Positions 44,536 through 53,313 of a stretch of 64,000 bases of DNA are shown here, piece after piece. Position numbers and translations under genes: made by a program. The stretch spans positions 54,243 through 118,242 of the forward strand of contig CAXBCP010000013.1 of NCBI GenBank assembly GCA_963974055.1. The letters run 5' to 3'. Each line of letters begins with the position of its first letter. Positions within the stretch are counted from its first letter, which is position 1. Below the pieces are notes generated by a model. It was not told the origin of the DNA and ran no database searches. It was given only the letters and a program-made list of their open reading frames with translations. Origin of the DNA: CAXBCP01 sp963974055. Lineage in GTDB: Bacteria; Pseudomonadota; Alphaproteobacteria; MPNO01; UBA830.

Positions 44536-45039
44536 ATGCCCGGCAGCGAATTCGACTCCAAATCCGACATCCTTGTACGTCCGGCCCGGCGCGAAGACGC
44601 CGACCACGTCGCACGCATGGCGCGGGCGCTCAGCGTGTCGGACGGGGGCCGTATTTCCCGGTTTTCCGCAGACGCTTTTCTGCGGGACGGGTTCGGCGAC
44701 CGCCCGGCCTTTGACGCGATGATCGCCGAACGCAGCGGCGTCATCGCCGGATATGCGGTTTATTACTGGGGATATGACAGCGACAGCGCAACGCGGGGGA
44801 TCTATCTCGCGGACCTGTATGTCGACGAATCCTGCCGGCGGAGCGGCGTCGGCACGGCGCTGATGACCGGCGTTTCGCGTCACACGCGTGACCAGGGCTC
44901 CCGCTGGATTTTCTGGTCGGTCCTCAAGCGGAACAAAGCTGCGCGGAAATTCTACCGTCATCTCGCACCCGAACTGAAGGACGTCGCCATCTGTGCCGCT
45001 TTCGGTACAAGCTTCGACCGCCTTGCCGAACTGGACTGA
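44536..45039 (+). CDS. GNAT family N-acetyltransferase
   Basis: The start at 44536 has an AAGG ribosome-binding site 5 bases upstream and gives 167 residues. The GNAT acetyl-CoA loop is RRSGVGTALM, preceded by YLADLYVDESC, and followed by WSVLKRNKAARKFYRHL. The sequence is closest in pattern to polyamine/diamine acetyltransferases, but specificity cannot be fixed. It is convergent with gyrB. Confidence 0.87.
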   Translation: MPGSEFDSKSDILVRPARREDADHVARMARALSVSDGGRISRFSADAFLRDGFGDRPAFDAMIAERSGVIAGYAVYYWGYDSDSATRGIYLADLYVDESCRRSGVGTALMTGVSRHTRDQGSRWIFWSVLKRNKAARKFYRHLAPELKDVAICAAFGTSFDRLAELD

Positions 45040-45089
45040 ACGGCACCGGTCGCGCCTGTGTTTATCGCGGCGGGCATGCGAACGCCGGA

Positions 45090-47534
45090 TCAAACGTCGA
45101 GATTGACCACCTTGAGCGCATTGTCCTGGATAAAATCGCGGCGCGGCTCCACGACATCCCCCATCAGGGTCGAGAACACCTCTTCGGCCTGATCAGCATG
45201 TTCGATACCGACCCGCAGCAACGTCCGCACCTCGGGATCGAGCGTTGTTTCCCAGAGCTGTTCCGGGTTCATTTCGCCCAGGCCTTTGTAGCGCTGGACA
45301 CTGACACCCTTTCGCCCGAGCGCGATGATGGCATCGAACATTTCGACCGGGCCGGTGATCCGCCTCTCAAAATCCTTGGCGGTCAGCACTGCCGGCCGCG
45401 CATAGAGCGTCTGCAGTTCCGGCGCCATTTCGTCCAGCCGCCGCGCTTCGCTGGACCGCAGCAGCGCGCCGTCGATCACCTGGCGCTCCGTGACGCCACG
45501 GCGCGTGCGGACGAAGGCAATGCCGCCGCTCGGCATGATTTCCGCTCCCCAGCCCCGGTCGGCGGGCTCAGCCAGGCCGTCGAGACGACGGGCCAGCGCA
45601 TCCGCCACCAGCTGGGACTGTTCCTCGGAATCCAGCAATATCTGGTTGAACGCGCCGAGTACCGCAGCCTGTTCGGCGACTTCCGCATTGGTCAGCTTGG
45701 ACGACATCGGCGCCAGCAGGAGCTTCGCTCTCTGCGCCTGTTTGATGCGGTCGTAAAGATCCTTGCCGCCGATCTGCGCGCCGTCGCTGATGGTGAGAAC
45801 TGCGTCCCTGAGGCCCGCCTGGATCAGGTATTCCTCCATCTCCGGATCGTCTTTAAGGTATTGTTCGCTCTCGCCCTTTTTGGCCCGGTAGAGGGGCGGC
45901 TGGGCAATGAAAAGATAGCCGCGTTCGATTATTTCCGGCATCTGGCGGTAAAAAAACGTCAGCAGAAGCGTGCGGATGTGGCTGCCGTCGACATCGGCGT
46001 CCGTCATGATGATGATCTTGTGATAGCGGGCTTTTTCAATGTTGAAATCTTCCGCCCCGATCCCGGCGCCCAGCGCCGTGATCAGCGTGCCGAGTTCGGC
46101 CGAGGACAGAACCTTGTCGAACCGGGCGCGTTCCACATTCAGGATTTTGCCGCGAAGCGGCAGCACGGCCTGGTTCTTCCGGTTCCGCGCCTGCTTGGCG
46201 GAACCGCCGGCCGAATCGCCCTCGACGATGAACAGTTCGGATTTCGACGGGTCGCGTTCCTGGCAGTCGGCGAGCTTGCCCGGCAGGGACGATATGTCGA
46301 GCGCTCCCTTGCGTCGGGTCAGGTCGCGCGCCTTGCGGGCGGCTTCGCGGGCAACGGCGGCCTCGATGACCTTGCCGATCACCTTTTTCGCTTCGTTCGG
46401 ATGCTCCTCGAACCACTGGCCGATTTTTTCGGTCGCGATGCTTTCCACGATCGGGCGCACTTCCGACGACACCAGCTTGTCCTTCGTCTGGGACGAGAAT
46501 TTCGGGTCGGGCACCTTGACCGACAGCACACAGGTCAGACCTTCGCGGGCATCGTCGCCCGACAGTGAAATTTTAGCCTTCTTGGCGATACCGCTGTCAT
46601 TGGCATAACCGTTCACGGTGCGGGTCAGGGCCGCCCGGAAACCGGCCAGGTGGGTGCCGCCGTCGGATTGCGGAATGGTGTTGGTGAAACACAGCATGGT
46701 TTCGTGATAGCTGTCGGACCATTCAAGGGCGATATCGACGCTCAGCCCTTCATGTTCGCCGAATATCACGATCGGCGCTTCGATCAGCGGCGTCTTGCTG
46801 CGATCGAGATGCTTGACGAAGGCTTCGATTCCGCCCTCGTATTCGAGAACGGTGACGACGGGCTCGACGCCGCGCGCATCGGTGAGCACCAGTCGGACGC
46901 CGGAATTCAGAAACGCCAGTTCGCGCAGCCGGTGTTCCAGCGTCGCAATGTTGAAGTCGATCATCGTGAAGGTTTCGGTCGAGGGCAGGAAGGTCACGGC
47001 AGTGCCCTTTTTCCCGTTGGAATCGCCGACGACCTCAAGCGGACCGTCGGCCTCGCCGTTGTGGAACCGGATGACATGTTCCTTGCCTTCGCGCCAGATA
47101 CGCAGTTCCAGCCATTCCGAAAGGGCGTTCACGACAGAAACGCCGACACCGTGGAGTCCGCCGGAAACCTTGTAGGAGTTCTGGTCGAACTTACCGCCGG
47201 CATGGAGCTGGGTCATGATGACCTCGGCGGCGGATATCCCTTCTTCCTCGTGGATCTCGACCGGAATGCCGCGGCCGTCGTCGGTGACCGTCACGGAACC
47301 GTCGCCGTTCAGCGTCACCGTCACTTCGGAGCAATGCCCGGCGAGCGCTTCATCGATGCCGTTATCGACGACCTCGTAGACCATGTGGTGAAGACCGGAA
47401 CCGTCATCGGTGTCGCCGATATACATGCCGGGGCGTTTACGCACGGCTTCAAGCCCCTTCAGGACCTGGATCGAACCGGCGCCGTAATCGCTTTCGGAGG
47501 TCTCGTGTATCGGTGTATCTGCTGGTGACGTCAT
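45090..47534 (-). CDS. gyrB: DNA gyrase subunit B
   Basis: The 814-residue protein has the GHKL ATPase motifs EVVDNGIDEALAGHC and DDGRGIPVE, and the TOPRIM motifs FIVEGDSAGGSAKQ and DADVDGSHIRTLLLTFFYR. The C-terminal quinolone-region sequences include QRYKGLGEMNPEQLWETTL. It introduces negative supercoils with GyrA, which is not in the window. It starts 7 bases after the recF stop, so the two are co-transcribed. Confidence 0.98.
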   Translation of the reverse strand: MTSPADTPIHETSESDYGAGSIQVLKGLEAVRKRPGMYIGDTDDGSGLHHMVYEVVDNGIDEALAGHCSEVTVTLNGDGSVTVTDDGRGIPVEIHEEEGISAAEVIMTQLHAGGKFDQNSYKVSGGLHGVGVSVVNALSEWLELRIWREGKEHVIRFHNGEADGPLEVVGDSNGKKGTAVTFLPSTETFTMIDFNIATLEHRLRELAFLNSGVRLVLTDARGVEPVVTVLEYEGGIEAFVKHLDRSKTPLIEAPIVIFGEHEGLSVDIALEWSDSYHETMLCFTNTIPQSDGGTHLAGFRAALTRTVNGYANDSGIAKKAKISLSGDDAREGLTCVLSVKVPDPKFSSQTKDKLVSSEVRPIVESIATEKIGQWFEEHPNEAKKVIGKVIEAAVAREAARKARDLTRRKGALDISSLPGKLADCQERDPSKSELFIVEGDSAGGSAKQARNRKNQAVLPLRGKILNVERARFDKVLSSAELGTLITALGAGIGAEDFNIEKARYHKIIIMTDADVDGSHIRTLLLTFFYRQMPEIIERGYLFIAQPPLYRAKKGESEQYLKDDPEMEEYLIQAGLRDAVLTISDGAQIGGKDLYDRIKQAQRAKLLLAPMSSKLTNAEVAEQAAVLGAFNQILLDSEEQSQLVADALARRLDGLAEPADRGWGAEIMPSGGIAFVRTRRGVTERQVIDGALLRSSEARRLDEMAPELQTLYARPAVLTAKDFERRITGPVEMFDAIIALGRKGVSVQRYKGLGEMNPEQLWETTLDPEVRTLLRVGIEHADQAEEVFSTLMGDVVEPRRDFIQDNALKVVNLDV

Positions 47535-47541
47535 ACTGTCC

Positions 47542-48747
47542 TCAAACCCTGCGCACGGTGGCGCTTTCGACCTGGAAGTGCTGAGCCCGGTCGCCGAAAT
47601 CCCGGAACAGTTCCCGGTCCGTACCGGTCATCCAGGCCTGCGCGCCGATCGCGCAGATTTCATCGAATAACGCAGCCCGACGATCGCCATCGAGATGCGC
47701 TGCAATTTCATCCATCAGCAACAGGGGCGCCGCCCCCCGGTCGAGCGATACCAGACGGGCATGCGCCAGAACGATGCTGATCAGCAGGGCTTTCTGTTCG
47801 CCCGTGGAACATCCTGCCGCCGGCCGGTTTTTCAGCAGATGGAATACCTCTATGTCCGACCGGTGCGGCCCGGCAAGCGCCCGCCCGGCTTCGCGGTCGG
47901 CATTGCGGGATGCCGCAAGGGCGTCGCGGAACCGATCCTCGGCTTCGAGCGCCGAACGGTCGTCGAGCCATTGTTCGGCATCGCCGACAAGTGTCACCGA
48001 TGCTGCCGGAAACGGCCCGACGCCCATCTCGCAGGCGGCGGCAAGCCGCTGCACAAAGGCGCGCCGCGCCGCGGCGAGCGCCACGCCGCTTTCCGCCATC
48101 CGGTGTTCGAGCGCCGCGATCCAGGTACTGTCGGCGCGGCGCAGGCCCAGTTTGTCTTCGCGCAGCAGTCGGGTGCGTTCGCGCATGGCCTGTTCGTATT
48201 CGTTAAGCCGCGTCGTATGGGTCGGATCGAACACGGCCACCAGACGATCGAGAAAGCGGCGGCGGGCCGATGCGCCTTCCATGAACAGGCGGTCCATTTC
48301 CGGCACCAGCCAGACGGCCGCAAACACCTCGCCCAGCGCAGCCTGGCTACGGGCCGGCGCGCCGTTCATCCGCGCGACGCGGCGACCGCCATCCTCACCC
48401 TCTCCGGTGGCTTCGAATCCGGTCCCGATTTCCGCCGGGCCGGAAGCGGTGTCCAGCGTCGCCGCGACAGCCCAGTGCATCGCACCCTGAACCGCCTCGC
48501 CCGCATCGCTGCGGGTAATTTCGGAAAGCCGCGCCCCGCGCAGACCACGGCCCGGCGACAGGAACGAAATCGCTTCGAGCAAGTTGGTCTTGCCGGCCCC
48601 GTTGGCGCCGGTCAGGACAGTCGGCCGGATATCGGTGTCCAGCCGCAGGCTGTCATAGCTGCGGAAATTCGTCAGGGAGAGCCTGACAACCGCGCTGCGT
48701 TCCGGCGATGCCGGTTGCAGGGGAATATTTGCCAGGGCGCTATGCAA
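47542..48747 (-). CDS. recF: DNA replication/repair protein RecF
   Basis: The 401-residue SMC-like protein has Walker A TGANGAGKTNLLEAI, signature STGEQKALL and Walker B LLLMDEIAAHLD. It loads RecA at gaps in damaged DNA. It lies in the standard order dnaN-recF-gyrB, 17 bases after dnaN. The frame begins at 48747 with about 20 extra residues before the RLSLTNFRSYDSL core. Confidence 0.97.
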   Translation of the reverse strand: MHSALANIPLQPASPERSAVVRLSLTNFRSYDSLRLDTDIRPTVLTGANGAGKTNLLEAISFLSPGRGLRGARLSEITRSDAGEAVQGAMHWAVAATLDTASGPAEIGTGFEATGEGEDGGRRVARMNGAPARSQAALGEVFAAVWLVPEMDRLFMEGASARRRFLDRLVAVFDPTHTTRLNEYEQAMRERTRLLREDKLGLRRADSTWIAALEHRMAESGVALAAARRAFVQRLAAACEMGVGPFPAASVTLVGDAEQWLDDRSALEAEDRFRDALAASRNADREAGRALAGPHRSDIEVFHLLKNRPAAGCSTGEQKALLISIVLAHARLVSLDRGAAPLLLMDEIAAHLDGDRRAALFDEICAIGAQAWMTGTDRELFRDFGDRAQHFQVESATVRRV

Positions 48748-48764
48748 TGACCGTACCGGCCGCG

Positions 48765-49883
48765 TCAGACGCGCATCGGCATAAGGACATACAGCGCACT
48801 GGTATCGCCCATGTCCTGCACCAGGGTCGGCGATGCGCCGTCGGACAACTGAAATTTCGCGTCATCGCCCTCAATCTGCTGGGTGATATCCAACAGGTAT
48901 TTGGAATTGAACCCGATTTCCAGCGGACCGTCATTGTAATCGACATCCAGTTCCTCGCGCGCGCTGCCCGCTTCGGGACTTGTCGCGGTCAGGACCAGAT
49001 TGCCGTTATCGAGCGTCAGCTTGATGGCCCGGGATTTTTCCGTGGAAATCGTGGAGACCAGGTCCACCGCCTTGACGAATTCGGTCCGCTTGACCTCCAG
49101 CGTCTTGTCGTTGCCGAACGGAATCACCCGGTCGTAATCGGGGAACGTGCCGTCGATCAGCTTGGACGTCAGCACGGCATCGGAAAACGCAAAACGGATT
49201 TTCGTTTCGGACAGGGCGATTTCGACATCGTCGTCGATTTCATCGATCAGCTTGCGGACCTCTGCAACCGCCTTGCGGGGCACGATGACACCGGGCATGC
49301 CGGTTGCGCCATCGGGCAGTCCGACCTCGACGCGGGCGAGCCGGTGACCGTCGGTCGCAACGATGCGCAGCACCGGCGCGCCGTCGGTTTCCGCGGCGTG
49401 GAAATACAGGCCGTTCAGATAATAGCGGGTTTCCTCGGTCGACATCGCAAATCGCGTGCGGTCGATCAGGCGGCGCAGCATATCGGCGGAAATCGTGAAA
49501 CGGTGCGGCAGGTCGCCGTCGGACATCACCGGGAAATCCTCGCTCGGGAGCGTCGTCAGGCTGAGCTTGGAGCGGCCCGATTTTATTTCGAGCTGCCCCT
49601 GTTCGCCGCCGGAGCCGATTTCAACCTGCGACCCTTCGGGAAGCTTGCGGACGATATCGTAGAGCGTATGCGCGGGAACCGTGGTCGACCCGTCCTGCGT
49701 TACTTCCGCCGGCGTGCCTTCGACGATTGCCAGGTCCATGTCGGTTGCGGTCAGCCCGAGTTTTCCGCCAGTCGCCTGAAGCAGGACGTTAGACAGGATC
49801 GGAATCGTCGTACGCCGTTCGACGACACCCTGAACATGGGTGAGAGACCGGAGGAGAGTGCTGCGCTCGATGGTAAATTGCAT
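48765..49883 (-). CDS. dnaN: DNA polymerase III beta subunit (sliding clamp)
   Basis: The 372-residue protein is the clamp, with three repeated domains; it begins MQFTIERSTLLRSLTHVQGV and ends in the conserved LMPMRV. It follows dnaA after a 350-base gap and is followed by recF and gyrB. It tethers DNA polymerase III to DNA. No unusual features. Confidence 0.98.
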   Translation of the reverse strand: MQFTIERSTLLRSLTHVQGVVERRTTIPILSNVLLQATGGKLGLTATDMDLAIVEGTPAEVTQDGSTTVPAHTLYDIVRKLPEGSQVEIGSGGEQGQLEIKSGRSKLSLTTLPSEDFPVMSDGDLPHRFTISADMLRRLIDRTRFAMSTEETRYYLNGLYFHAAETDGAPVLRIVATDGHRLARVEVGLPDGATGMPGVIVPRKAVAEVRKLIDEIDDDVEIALSETKIRFAFSDAVLTSKLIDGTFPDYDRVIPFGNDKTLEVKRTEFVKAVDLVSTISTEKSRAIKLTLDNGNLVLTATSPEAGSAREELDVDYNDGPLEIGFNSKYLLDITQQIEGDDAKFQLSDGASPTLVQDMGDTSALYVLMPMRV

Positions 49884-50233
49884 GGCTTTTAATTGGCTTT
49901 CGCGCTGTTTAGGGCCATCAGGATGGCTTTCCGCCAGACGCGGACCCCGACGGGGAAGCGCGACGCGGCGGAAAAGCCTTGGAAAGACCGCAAATTATAC
50001 CACAAGTCATTGAAATCCCAAGAGAACTCACAGATTCCCCTGCCGCGGGAAGACCCCCAAAAGACAAGCGTTATCAGGGGGTTACAGCGGCGGCTCCGAA
50101 TGCCGCCAAATCCGGCGAATCAAACACGGCGGAATTCGCCGTCAGCGGCGGATTTCAGGCCTTTGAAGGACGGCAAACGGTCGCGCCAGCACCGCGGGCG
50201 GCACCCTGTTGCACAGGGCGCTGCCGGCCGGAA
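49884..50233. other. Intergenic region between dnaA and dnaN
   Basis: These 350 bases have no credible gene. On the minus strand they hold the end of the dnaA transcript (hairpin at 50197-50225) and presumably the promoter of dnaN-recF-gyrB. I found no exact DnaA box (TTATNCACA). A smaller hairpin with ACCCCC/GGGGGT arms and an 18-base loop lies near the middle. No promoter boxes were assigned. Confidence 0.4.
50197..50225 (-). terminator. Hairpin just after dnaA, possible terminator
   Basis: The arms GGCGGCACCCTG and CAGGGCGCTGCC with a 5-base loop pair over 12 positions, with one mismatch and one possible G-U pair. It lies 9 bases beyond the dnaA stop. No run of T follows on the minus strand, so it is not a textbook Rho-independent terminator; it could be a processing or stability element. 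Confidence 0.35.
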
Positions 50234-51625
50234 TCAGCCCTCGAGCATGCGCCGCAACAGGTCCACGTCTTCGGCGAAATTCATGTCGAGCGTCCGCAGC
50301 TCTTCCACTTTCTTCACCGCATGCATGACCGTCGTATGATCGCGACCGCCGAACTTGCGGCCGATTTCCGGTAACGACCGCGACGTCAGCTGCTTCGACA
50401 GGTACATCGCCACCTGGCGCGGACGGGCCACGGCACGGGAACGACGCGCGGAATGCATGTCCGCCATACGGATGTTGAAATGTTCGGCGACCCGCTTCTG
50501 GATTTCCTCGATCGTGATCCGCCGGTCGCTGGCGCGCAGCAGGTCGTGCAGCACCTCCTGGCAGGATTCCAGCGTGATATCGCGGCCGATCAGCGACGAA
50601 TGGGCGGAAACGCGGTTCAGCGCACCCTCAAGCTCGCGCACGCTCGACGTGATCTTGTGCGCCAGGAATTCCAGCACCTTGTCCGGCACCACCGCTTCGA
50701 GCTCGTCCTTCTTGGCGTGCAGGATGCCGAGCCGAAGCTCATACGTGGTCGCATGAATATCGGCGACCAGCCCCCACCCGAGGCGGGACCGCAGGCGTTC
50801 TTCCATCCCTTCGAGATCCGACGGCGACTTGTCCGCCGACACGACGACCTGGCGGTTGTTGTCGACGAGGTCGTTGAACGTGTGGAAAAACTCTTCCTGG
50901 GTCGATTCCTTGCCGTTGATGAACTGAACGTCGTCGATCATCAGAACGTCGACGGACCGGAAGCGTTCCTTGAAAGCCATGGTATCCTGGAACCGGAGGG
51001 CCCGGATGAAGTGATACATGAACTTCTCGGCCGACAGGTAAACCACCTTGCGGTCCGGCTGATGTTCGCGGATATGCCAAGCGATGGCATGCATCAGATG
51101 GGTTTTGCCAAGCCCGACGCCGCCATAGAGAAACAGCGGATTATAGGTTGCGGTCGGCGAATCCGCGACGCGGCGCGCCGCTGCATAGGCAAGCTCGTTC
51201 GGCTTGCCGACGACGAAATTGTCGAACTTGAACCGGGGGTCGAGCGATGCGCTGACGTCCCCCTCGGCGCGTTCGGGGGCGACACGTACGCCTTCCGATG
51301 CGCGAACGCTGGATTCGGCGGGCGGCTTGGCGACTGCAGTGCCGCGCACATCCTCCTTGTCGGCGAGAACGAAGATATCGACATCCGAAACCGGGGAATT
51401 GCCGTCCGCCCAAAGCGCCGAGATCCGCTCGCCGTAATGATTTGCCACCCAGTCCCGCATAAACCGGGTCGGAACCGACAATTTGACCACGCCGTCGCAA
51501 AATTCGACGAGATTCAACGGCTTCAGCCAGCTTTTATAGGCCGAATCGCCGACTTCGGCGCGCAAAACCCCGCGAACACGTGTCCAGCGGGCGTTAATAT
51601 CCTGACTTAATCCGTTTTCAGCCAT
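50234..51625 (-). CDS. dnaA: Chromosomal replication initiator DnaA
   Basis: The start at 51625 (MAENGLSQDINARW) has an AGGGGTG ribosome-binding site; the longer open frame runs into the rhodanese gene and is not real. The 463-residue protein has the N-terminal helicase-loading domain, a variable linker (Glu/Ala/Ser-rich), and the AAA+ domain with Walker A GGVGLGKTH and Walker B LMIDDVQF. The C-terminal DNA-binding domain has RDHTTVMHAVKKVE. It initiates replication by binding DnaA boxes. Only 4 bases separate it from the rhodanese stop, so it may be partly translated from that transcript. Confidence 0.98.
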   Translation of the reverse strand: MAENGLSQDINARWTRVRGVLRAEVGDSAYKSWLKPLNLVEFCDGVVKLSVPTRFMRDWVANHYGERISALWADGNSPVSDVDIFVLADKEDVRGTAVAKPPAESSVRASEGVRVAPERAEGDVSASLDPRFKFDNFVVGKPNELAYAAARRVADSPTATYNPLFLYGGVGLGKTHLMHAIAWHIREHQPDRKVVYLSAEKFMYHFIRALRFQDTMAFKERFRSVDVLMIDDVQFINGKESTQEEFFHTFNDLVDNNRQVVVSADKSPSDLEGMEERLRSRLGWGLVADIHATTYELRLGILHAKKDELEAVVPDKVLEFLAHKITSSVRELEGALNRVSAHSSLIGRDITLESCQEVLHDLLRASDRRITIEEIQKRVAEHFNIRMADMHSARRSRAVARPRQVAMYLSKQLTSRSLPEIGRKFGGRDHTTVMHAVKKVEELRTLDMNFAEDVDLLRRMLEG

Positions 51626-51629
51626 CAGA

Positions 51630-52097
51630 TCACCCCTGAATCCAGGGCAAACCATTGGCTTTCCAGCCATTGACCGAACCGCGATGCCGCTGGGAGTCCG
51701 GAGACCCCTCGAAGCCGTCGCTGATATTGTAGCAGGTCGCATAACCCGCCTGCGTCATCGCCATGGCGGCGGATTTGGACCGCGCGCCGGACCGGCACAG
51801 GAAATAGACCGGCGCCGATTTATCGGGCGCAGCGGCGCTTACCGTTGCCACGAACGATGCATTGATTTCCATCGTCGGAAAGGTCTGCCATTCGACCAGA
51901 ACGGGATCTTTGCCGCTTTCCGAAAGGTCGGGAACCCCGACGAAACTCCATTCAGCCTGTGTTCTCACGTCAACAAGCACGGCGCCGGGATTGCCTTTTA
52001 CGGCCTCCCAGGCTTCCGTGACGTCAACATCCCCGGCGTAGCCAACGCTGTTTACCTGCCCTGCGGCGGCTACTCCGGATCCGGATGCCTGACTCAT
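51630..52097 (-). CDS. Rhodanese-like sulfurtransferase
   Basis: The start at 52097 has a strong GAGGGGG ribosome-binding site. The 155-residue protein is a single rhodanese domain with VLVDVRTQAEWSFVGVP and the active-site loop Cys101-RSGARS. Such enzymes transfer sulfane sulfur from thiosulfate or protein persulfides. Its stop is 4 bases before the dnaA start, placing it in front of dnaA in the same transcript. This placement is unusual, and a link to replication control is not known to me. Confidence 0.92.
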   Translation of the reverse strand: MSQASGSGVAAAGQVNSVGYAGDVDVTEAWEAVKGNPGAVLVDVRTQAEWSFVGVPDLSESGKDPVLVEWQTFPTMEINASFVATVSAAAPDKSAPVYFLCRSGARSKSAAMAMTQAGYATCYNISDGFEGSPDSQRHRGSVNGWKANGLPWIQG

Positions 52098-52335
52098 TAA
52101 TTGCCCCCTCTTGACGGCGCCTGTTGGATGGCGCCCGCGAATACGCTGCATTTATTGCCATTGCTTAATCACCCAAATACACGGCAAGTAAGCGGCTAAA
52201 ATTTAGTTGCCTTTAACAGCAAAAGAACGATGAATACGTCGTTATTTCTTAGTCTTTACGGTCCGCCCTGTCGAACCGTAGGTCAACTGTAACCGTGACA
52301 ATCCCAAGGTGCAACGGGTGGAATACAGGTTCTCG

Positions 52336-52349
52336 CGAAAATATTTTCG
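52336..52349. repeat. 14-bp perfect AT-rich palindrome
   Basis: The sequence CGAAAATATTTTCG reads identically on both strands. It lies in the AT-rich gene-free stretch upstream of rhodanese-dnaA. It could be an operator, a duplex-unwinding element or a chance palindrome; there is no direct evidence for function. Confidence 0.55.
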
Positions 52350-52394
52350 ATTCGGGGGAATTTATGGGGTTGACAGAATGGAACGGAATAAAAC

Positions 52395-52414
52395 GGTGCA
52401 TAACCTGTGGACGA
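52395..52414 (-). promoter_or_regulatory. Two adjacent DnaA-box-like 9-mers
   Basis: Read on the minus strand, TCGTCCACA (two mismatches to TTATCCACA) is followed after GG by TTATGCACC (one mismatch to TTATNCACA), in the same orientation. Tandem boxes of this kind occur at origins and in dnaA autoregulatory regions. The match is imperfect and two boxes are few, so function is only suggested. Confidence 0.35.
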
Positions 52415-52467
52415 ACGCTGAAAGCCGCTGTGAGCATGGGTTTGCAGCTATTTGCGGAAATGCGAAA

Positions 52468-52486
52468 GGCCGGCAAAAAGCCGGCC
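52468..52486 (-). terminator. Rho-independent-type terminator of rpsT
   Basis: Perfect 7-bp arms GGCCGGC and GCCGGCC flank a 5-base loop. On the minus strand the hairpin is followed by TTTCGCATTTCC. It lies 59 bases beyond the rpsT stop, so it fits as the rpsT terminator, with a short T run. Confidence 0.7.
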
Positions 52487-52545
52487 CTTAACCATTTTCC
52501 TCAGAAGCGATTGACTCTAAAGAGCTATCGCCGTTCCGGCGACAG

Positions 52546-52806
52546 TCAGATCGCCTTGATGCGCCGGGAAAGACGAGAAATCTTTCGCGATGCCGAATTC
52601 TTGTTCACGACACCCCGGGTGACGCCACGCATCAACTCGGGCTGAGCGTCCTTGAGCGCCGCATTTGCGGCATCCTTGTCGCCTGTCGCAATCGCGGTCT
52701 CGACCTTTTTGATGAAGGTACGGATGCGGCTGCGCCGGCTGATATTGGTCGCTGTCTTGCGTTCGTCGCGCCGGACGCGCTTTTTCGCGGATGATGTATT
52801 AGCCAT
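52546..52806 (-). CDS. rpsT: 30S ribosomal protein S20
   Basis: The start at 52806 has an AGAGGA ribosome-binding site; a longer open frame upstream is not real. The 86-residue basic protein begins MANTSSAKKRVRRDERKT and has the S20 pattern ending in NKNSASRKISRLSRRI. It binds 16S rRNA in the small subunit. Its position beside dnaA is typical of many alphaproteobacteria. Confidence 0.97.
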   Translation of the reverse strand: MANTSSAKKRVRRDERKTATNISRRSRIRTFIKKVETAIATGDKDAANAALKDAQPELMRGVTRGVVNKNSASRKISRLSRRIKAI

Positions 52807-52905
52807 CGAATTTCCTCTGAAACGGGCGCTGTTTTTACGAGGGAAGTGGGGCGGCGTCAAGGGTTTCCGCGGCGCGACAGGCGATTAATTGCCCGGCCCC
52901 ACAGT

Positions 52906-53307
52906 CTATTCGGCCCCGGCGGGAACCAGACGTATCCGCACCGTAACACGCCCGCCATCCATACCGATGTTAACCGTCAGACGTTCGTCTTCGCGCGCAT
53001 AGGTATCGCCGGACACCATTTTCCAGCCCAGCGGCGGCAGGGCATCGCGATAGAACGCCTGCACGGCCGCCACCCCGGGGGTTTTCCCGCCCCGGCCGAC
53101 GGCGACTGCCGTCACGATACGGCCCGCAGGGCTGTCGAATTCAACGCCCTGTTCAACCGCCTCCGACAGGCCGGGGGCCAGCGGCAGGTCGTCGACCGAA
53201 CTGAAAAAGTCCGCCGCCGCTCCAACCGACGCGAGGCCCGGAAATCCGAGCAGGAATCCCCCGACAACCATGCCCGAAAGGATACGCCGCCATTTCATAT
53301 TGGTCAT
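52906..53307 (-). CDS. Small secreted protein of unknown function
   Basis: The 133-residue product has a signal peptide (about 1-31, hydrophobic core GMVVGGFLLGFPGLA) and a mature domain with alpha/beta pattern, including DDLPLAPGLSEAVEQGVEF and PPLGWKMVSGDTYAREDERL. I recognise no named family. It starts 6 bases after the mutM stop with a weak AGG ribosome-binding site, so it is likely co-transcribed with mutM, and it ends 99 bases before rpsT. Confidence 0.75.
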   Translation of the reverse strand: MTNMKWRRILSGMVVGGFLLGFPGLASVGAAADFFSSVDDLPLAPGLSEAVEQGVEFDSPAGRIVTAVAVGRGGKTPGVAAVQAFYRDALPPLGWKMVSGDTYAREDERLTVNIGMDGGRVTVRIRLVPAGAE

Positions 53308-53313
53308 TTTCGC

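Larger units (their letters stand above)
52098..52467. other. AT-rich gene-free region, candidate replication origin
   Basis: This stretch between the rpsT terminator hairpin and the rhodanese start has no credible gene and is clearly AT-richer than the surroundings. It contains a 14-bp perfect palindrome and two DnaA-box-like sequences (listed separately). The gene strand pattern (dnaA-gyrB and rpsT to the left on minus; ubiE onward on plus) is consistent with an origin nearby. It must also carry the promoter of the rhodanese-dnaA transcript. The origin call is an inference; in several alphaproteobacteria the origin lies elsewhere. Confidence 0.4.

Noticed and set aside
45198..46568. Plus-strand frame opposite gyrB
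   Set aside because: It is antisense to a perfectly conserved gyrB; no independent support.
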